Shown here piece by piece: positions 6,160 to 8,939 of a DNA stretch of 8,939 nt (its first letter is position 1; every line of letters begins with the position of its first letter). This stretch comes from JBGTIS01 sp041745535 (GTDB lineage Bacteria > Bacteroidota > Bacteroidia > Cytophagales > Cyclobacteriaceae). Location: positions 1 through 8,939 of the forward strand of contig JBGTIS010000142.1 in assembly GCA_041745535.1 (NCBI GenBank). Direction: 5' to 3'. Made by a program: the position numbers and the translations under genes. The notes under the pieces were generated by a model. That model did no database searches, had not been told where the DNA came from, and saw nothing but the letters and a program-made list of their open reading frames with translations.

Positions 6160-7255
6160 TGATGAACGGCTACATAATACAGATATTCTGTTTCAGAATA
6201 AAGGGAATGAGCATGTCAAAAAATTATTGGTTTTAGGCAGTTATAGCCGTGAAATTGGCGTAAATTTATCGGAAATAGGGTATGAACTGATTGGCTTACA
6301 AAGTTTTTCTGATGTGCTGTTAATTCAAAACTCAATTTTACCTGAAACCCATCAGCCTCATGTTATTTTAATAGATTATGCCTGGTTGTTTTCAGATAAA
6401 AAAGAATTAGTATACCAGGTTATCAATTATGCTAATGCTTCTCATATCCCGATTTTCGGTATCGCGGCTTCGTTTGATGTGTCTGAGAAAAAAGAAGCAT
6501 TGAAAGCAGGGTTTAGTGATATTTATACCATTCAAGATGAGGTACAACGTATAGAAGAACGGATTGTATTTCTACACAAATTTAAGCCTAAAAAGAATAA
6601 ACTAAAGGTAAGCAATACGCCTGTCTTTCAATACAATTTGCCGCTTCATAAAAGAATATTCGACATTGCATTTGCTCTCACCGCTTTGTTTGTACTGGGT
6701 CCGCTACTTTTAATAATAGCCATATTGATAAAATTAGAGTCGCCCGGCCCAGTTTTATACGTTTCTAAACGGGTAGGTTCCGGATTTAAAATATTTAATT
6801 TTTATAAATTCAGAACCATGAAAGTAGGGGCTGATCGGGAACTTAAAGAACTCATGAGTTTCAATCAATATACAAATGGAACAATGTCATCATTTGTGAA
6901 AATTAATAATGATCCACGCATTACATTCATTGGCCGGTTTCTGAGAAAAACCAGTCTTGATGAATTCCCACAGTTGTACAATGTGCTCAGAGGCAATATG
7001 TCGGTAGTTGGTAATCGCCCTTTACCGCTTTACGAAGCCGAGCACCTTACCGACGATGTTTGCGCCAAACGATTTTTAGCTCCAGCTGGCATCACAGGAC
7101 TTTGGCAGGTAACCAAATCAAATCGTACCAATATCTCTGAGTTGGAAAGGAAATACCTGGATGTAACCTATGCCGACAGAAAAGGAAGCTGGTGGTACGA
7201 CTTAAAAATAATATTAAAAACATTTCCCGCGTTAATTCAAAAAGATAACCTGTAA
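6140..7255 (+). CDS. Degenerate receiver domain fused to initiating sugar transferase (monotopic phosphoglycosyl transferase)
   Basis: 371 residues in two parts. Residues about 26-148 have a receiver-like beta/alpha pattern: strand KKLLVLGSY (27-35), HVILIDY with Asp79 at the phospho-acceptor place, and IPIFGIAA (103-110). The acidic pocket (GSY in place of DD) and the final Lys (YTIQDEV) are lost. Residues about 167-371 are a bacterial sugar transferase of the WcaJ/ExoY/PglC type. It has one membrane re-entrant helix (about 172-198) and SPGPVLYVSKRVG (201-213), then KFRTMKVGAD (223-232) and the catalytic Asp274-Glu275 pair in KTSLDEFPQLYN. GNRPLP (291-296) and GITGLWQV (317-324) follow. Such enzymes transfer a sugar phosphate from a UDP-sugar to undecaprenyl phosphate and start exopolysaccharide, capsule or O-antigen synthesis. 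Only one membrane helix is present, as in the minimal class; the receiver-like part replaces the multi-helix N-domain of long WcaJ types. AGAGG lies directly against the ATG, inside the preceding gene. The sugar cannot be told from sequence. Confidence 0.9.
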   Translation: MNTITHSDERLHNTDILFQNKGNEHVKKLLVLGSYSREIGVNLSEIGYELIGLQSFSDVLLIQNSILPETHQPHVILIDYAWLFSDKKELVYQVINYANASHIPIFGIAASFDVSEKKEALKAGFSDIYTIQDEVQRIEERIVFLHKFKPKKNKLKVSNTPVFQYNLPLHKRIFDIAFALTALFVLGPLLLIIAILIKLESPGPVLYVSKRVGSGFKIFNFYKFRTMKVGADRELKELMSFNQYTNGTMSSFVKINNDPRITFIGRFLRKTSLDEFPQLYNVLRGNMSVVGNRPLPLYEAEHLTDDVCAKRFLAPAGITGLWQVTKSNRTNISELERKYLDVTYADRKGSWWYDLKIILKTFPALIQKDNL

Positions 7256-7484
7256 TAGGGCGAATTCGTGATATAATCTACATTATGCGTCTATTTTCCC
7301 ATCAGGCAGGTTATTGAATGTCAGTAATTTCTTCAGTTAATTTATTTAACACACCCTGTCAGAATTTTAAAATTTTTATTAATTTTAAGGTTAATTATTA
7401 TCAATACTTAAAGTAGCATAACTAAATTATTTAGATTTTTGGTAAAATGGCAATACATTTTGCTGATTTTTAAAGTTTATTTAC
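7256..7484. other. Intergenic gap inside the polysaccharide cluster
   Basis: 229 AT-rich bases without a gene separate the sugar transferase from the GT2 gene. ATAACCTG (7245-7252, across the transferase stop) recurs inverted as CAGGTTAT at 7307-7314, and the palindrome CGAATTCG lies at 7261-7268. Neither is followed by a T-tract, so I do not call a terminator. A second promoter for the glycosyltransferases could be here; TACATTTTG near 7454 is one base too long for the TAnnTTTG element. Confidence 0.45.
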
Positions 7485-8423
7485 ATGCAGAGATCAGATC
7501 AGCCCTTTGTTTCAATTGTAACGGTTAATTATAATCAAACTGATACCACCTGTGAGTTCCTTAATTCATTAAAATCACTTTCTTACAAAAAGTATGAAGT
7601 AATTGTTGTGGATAACAATTCAATTCATAATCCTACCAACTCGCTAAAAAAGGCATATTCATCCGTAAAAGTTATTTTAAGTAAAACAAATCTGGGCTTT
7701 GCCGGTGGTAATAATTTAGGAATTAGAAAAGCGAAAGGCGACTATATTTTTATTGTAAATAACGATACTGTGGTTACCCACAACCTGATCGAAAAATTGC
7801 TTATGCCATTTTATCTTTTTCCCACTATCGGCATTGTAAGTCCGAAAATAAGATATTACGACAAACCAAATATTATACAATACGCAGGTTTTACAACGGT
7901 TAATCCCCTTACAGGGCGCAACAAGTCTATCGGTAGCTCCGAAATAGACAAGGGGCAGTACAATAAGGCGGGTTTTACTTCGTATGCCCATGGGGCTGCT
8001 ATGATGGTAAAGAGAGAGGTAATTGAGAAAGTAGGACTGTTACCCGATATTTTCTTTCTCTATTATGAAGAACTGGACTGGTCTTCGCAAATTACCCGCG
8101 CGGGGTATAAGATTTATTATGAACCGAGAGCTTTAATTTATCATAAAGAATCGGTTACTATTGGTAAAGAAAGTATTATCAAAAAATATTACTACACCAG
8201 AAACCGGATTTTATTTATGAGGAGAAATGTAACACCATTTCAACTGGCCATATTTCTTCCTTATTTTATAATTGCTGTGATTCCTAAAACTATTTTTGAA
8301 TGTTTAATCACATTTCAGGTTACCCATCTGAAAGCATTTTTCAAAGCAATTAAATGGAATTTATCTCATATTTGTATCCGTTCTAAAAAACCTGCTAATG
8401 CCATTCCGCCAGCGTTAGTATGA
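7485..8423 (+). CDS. GT2-family glycosyltransferase (rhamnosyltransferase-like)
   Basis: 312 residues with a GT-A fold. FVSIVTVNYNQ (8-18) is the first strand. VVDNNS (41-46) carries the nucleotide-binding Asp43, and LGFAGGNNLGI (70-80) is typical of the WbbL-like branch. VNNDT (91-95) is in the place of the DxD metal-binding motif. HGAAMMVKREVIEKVG (169-184) and YYEELDWSSQITRAGY (193-208) form the acceptor side with the likely base in the ED/EE block. A hydrophobic stretch (about 252-275) near the C-terminus probably holds it at the inner membrane. It should add a sugar from a nucleotide donor to the lipid-linked glycan begun by the upstream transferase; donor and linkage are not readable from sequence. 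The ATG at 7485 is just before the first strand. Its stop overlaps the next start (ATGA), so the two are translated together. Confidence 0.9.
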   Translation: MQRSDQPFVSIVTVNYNQTDTTCEFLNSLKSLSYKKYEVIVVDNNSIHNPTNSLKKAYSSVKVILSKTNLGFAGGNNLGIRKAKGDYIFIVNNDTVVTHNLIEKLLMPFYLFPTIGIVSPKIRYYDKPNIIQYAGFTTVNPLTGRNKSIGSSEIDKGQYNKAGFTSYAHGAAMMVKREVIEKVGLLPDIFFLYYEELDWSSQITRAGYKIYYEPRALIYHKESVTIGKESIIKKYYYTRNRILFMRRNVTPFQLAIFLPYFIIAVIPKTIFECLITFQVTHLKAFFKAIKWNLSHICIRSKKPANAIPPALV

Positions 8424-8939
8424 AAATAGGAATAGAGGCACAAAGAATTTTCCGTAGAAATAAACATGGAATGGAAATGGTTGCCCTGGAATTAATCCGG
8501 CATCTGCAGGTTATTGATTCAGTTAACGATTATGTGATTTTTGTGAGCGAAGATGTTGATCAAACCTGTTTAACTGAAACCGGAAATTTCAAAGTGAAAC
8601 CTTTAGATAGCCTACCTTATCCGGTTTGGGAACAAATACAGTTGCCTAAAGCTGCTTCTCGCGAAAAGTTAGACATATTGCACTGTACAGCAAACACGGC
8701 ACCCCTAATCTGCGAAATTCCATTAGTGCTTACTTTACACGATGTTATTTACCTCGAAAAAACAGATTTTGGTGGATCAGTATATCAGAATTTCGGAAAC
8801 TTATACAGAAGGTTTATAGTGCCAAAAATAACTGATAAATGTGAAGTAATAGTAACTGTTTCTGAATATGAAAAGCAACGCATAGCAGAAGAATTGAATA
8901 TTCGGGAAAATAAAATTAAGGTGATTTACAATGCTGTTT
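8420..8939 (+). CDS. GT4-family glycosyltransferase, N-terminal part (runs off window)
   Basis: An ATG at 8420 overlaps the stop of the GT2 gene by four bases (ATGA) and opens a frame that continues to the right edge, giving 173 residues. The sequence matches the N-terminal (acceptor) Rossmann domain of GT-B family 4 enzymes. MKIGIEAQRI is the first strand; KHGMEMVALELIRHL (15-29) corresponds to the usual glycine loop and helix. DILHCTANTAPL (85-96) is followed by VLTLHDVIY (103-111) and VTVSEYEKQRI (145-155), and KIKVIYNAV (165-173) leads into the C-terminal donor domain. The E-x7-E donor site lies outside the window. The role is probably sugar addition to the same lipid-linked glycan on the cytoplasmic membrane face. 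ATGA coupling suggests matched amounts of the two transferases. Confidence 0.88.
   Translation, partial: MKIGIEAQRIFRRNKHGMEMVALELIRHLQVIDSVNDYVIFVSEDVDQTCLTETGNFKVKPLDSLPYPVWEQIQLPKAASREKLDILHCTANTAPLICEIPLVLTLHDVIYLEKTDFGGSVYQNFGNLYRRFIVPKITDKCEVIVTVSEYEKQRIAEELNIRENKIKVIYNAV

Noticed and set aside
1..8939. CRISPR array, rRNA or tRNA genes
   Set aside because: No regularly spaced repeats with unique spacers and no rRNA or tRNA signature were seen on either strand.

Overview
The window looks like chromosomal DNA of a member of the Bacteroidota, probably a Cytophagales- or Chitinophagaceae-type environmental bacterium. This is an inference from four things: loose lipoprotein signals, genes without clear Shine-Dalgarno sites, a planctomycete/Bacteroidota type of dehydrogenase-like lipoprotein, and a typical Bacteroidota sugar-transferase/glycosyltransferase cluster. 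Base composition is mosaic. The minus-strand genes on the left are near 50% GC by eye, while the HEPN-like gene and everything right of about 5100 are clearly AT-rich.

Left part (1-3674): two minus-strand lipoprotein genes come first. One is a PVC-type putative membrane-bound dehydrogenase (cut by the left edge) and the other an isochorismatase-fold cysteine hydrolase. Then comes a lone, AT-rich plus-strand gene for an AbiU2-like HEPN protein (a likely defence or toxin-type RNase fold). A minus-strand 295-residue protein that I do not recognise closes this part.

Middle (3675-5769): a stretch with no intact gene, carrying an IS5-family insertion sequence of about 950 bp (4094-5044). The element has 16-bp terminal inverted repeats with one mismatch. 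Its DDE transposase is broken by a single in-frame amber codon, not by a frameshift. Next to it lies a 29-codon scrap that reads like the first strand of a response-regulator receiver. The right flank (5045-5769) is very AT-rich and probably holds the control region of the cluster that follows.

Right part (5770-8939): the start of an exopolysaccharide/capsule/O-antigen-type cluster on the plus strand. A stand-alone CheY-like receiver overlaps by 20 bases a gene for a degenerate receiver fused to a monotopic phosphoglycosyl transferase, the enzyme that puts the first sugar phosphate on undecaprenyl phosphate. After a 229-bp gap come a GT2 glycosyltransferase and, with an ATGA overlap, a GT4 glycosyltransferase cut by the right edge. 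The likely logic is that the initiating transferase is tied to a phosphorelay or protein-protein signal through its receiver-like domain, and the GT2 and GT4 enzymes then extend the lipid-linked glycan. The receiver/transferase pair is the most interesting system in the window.
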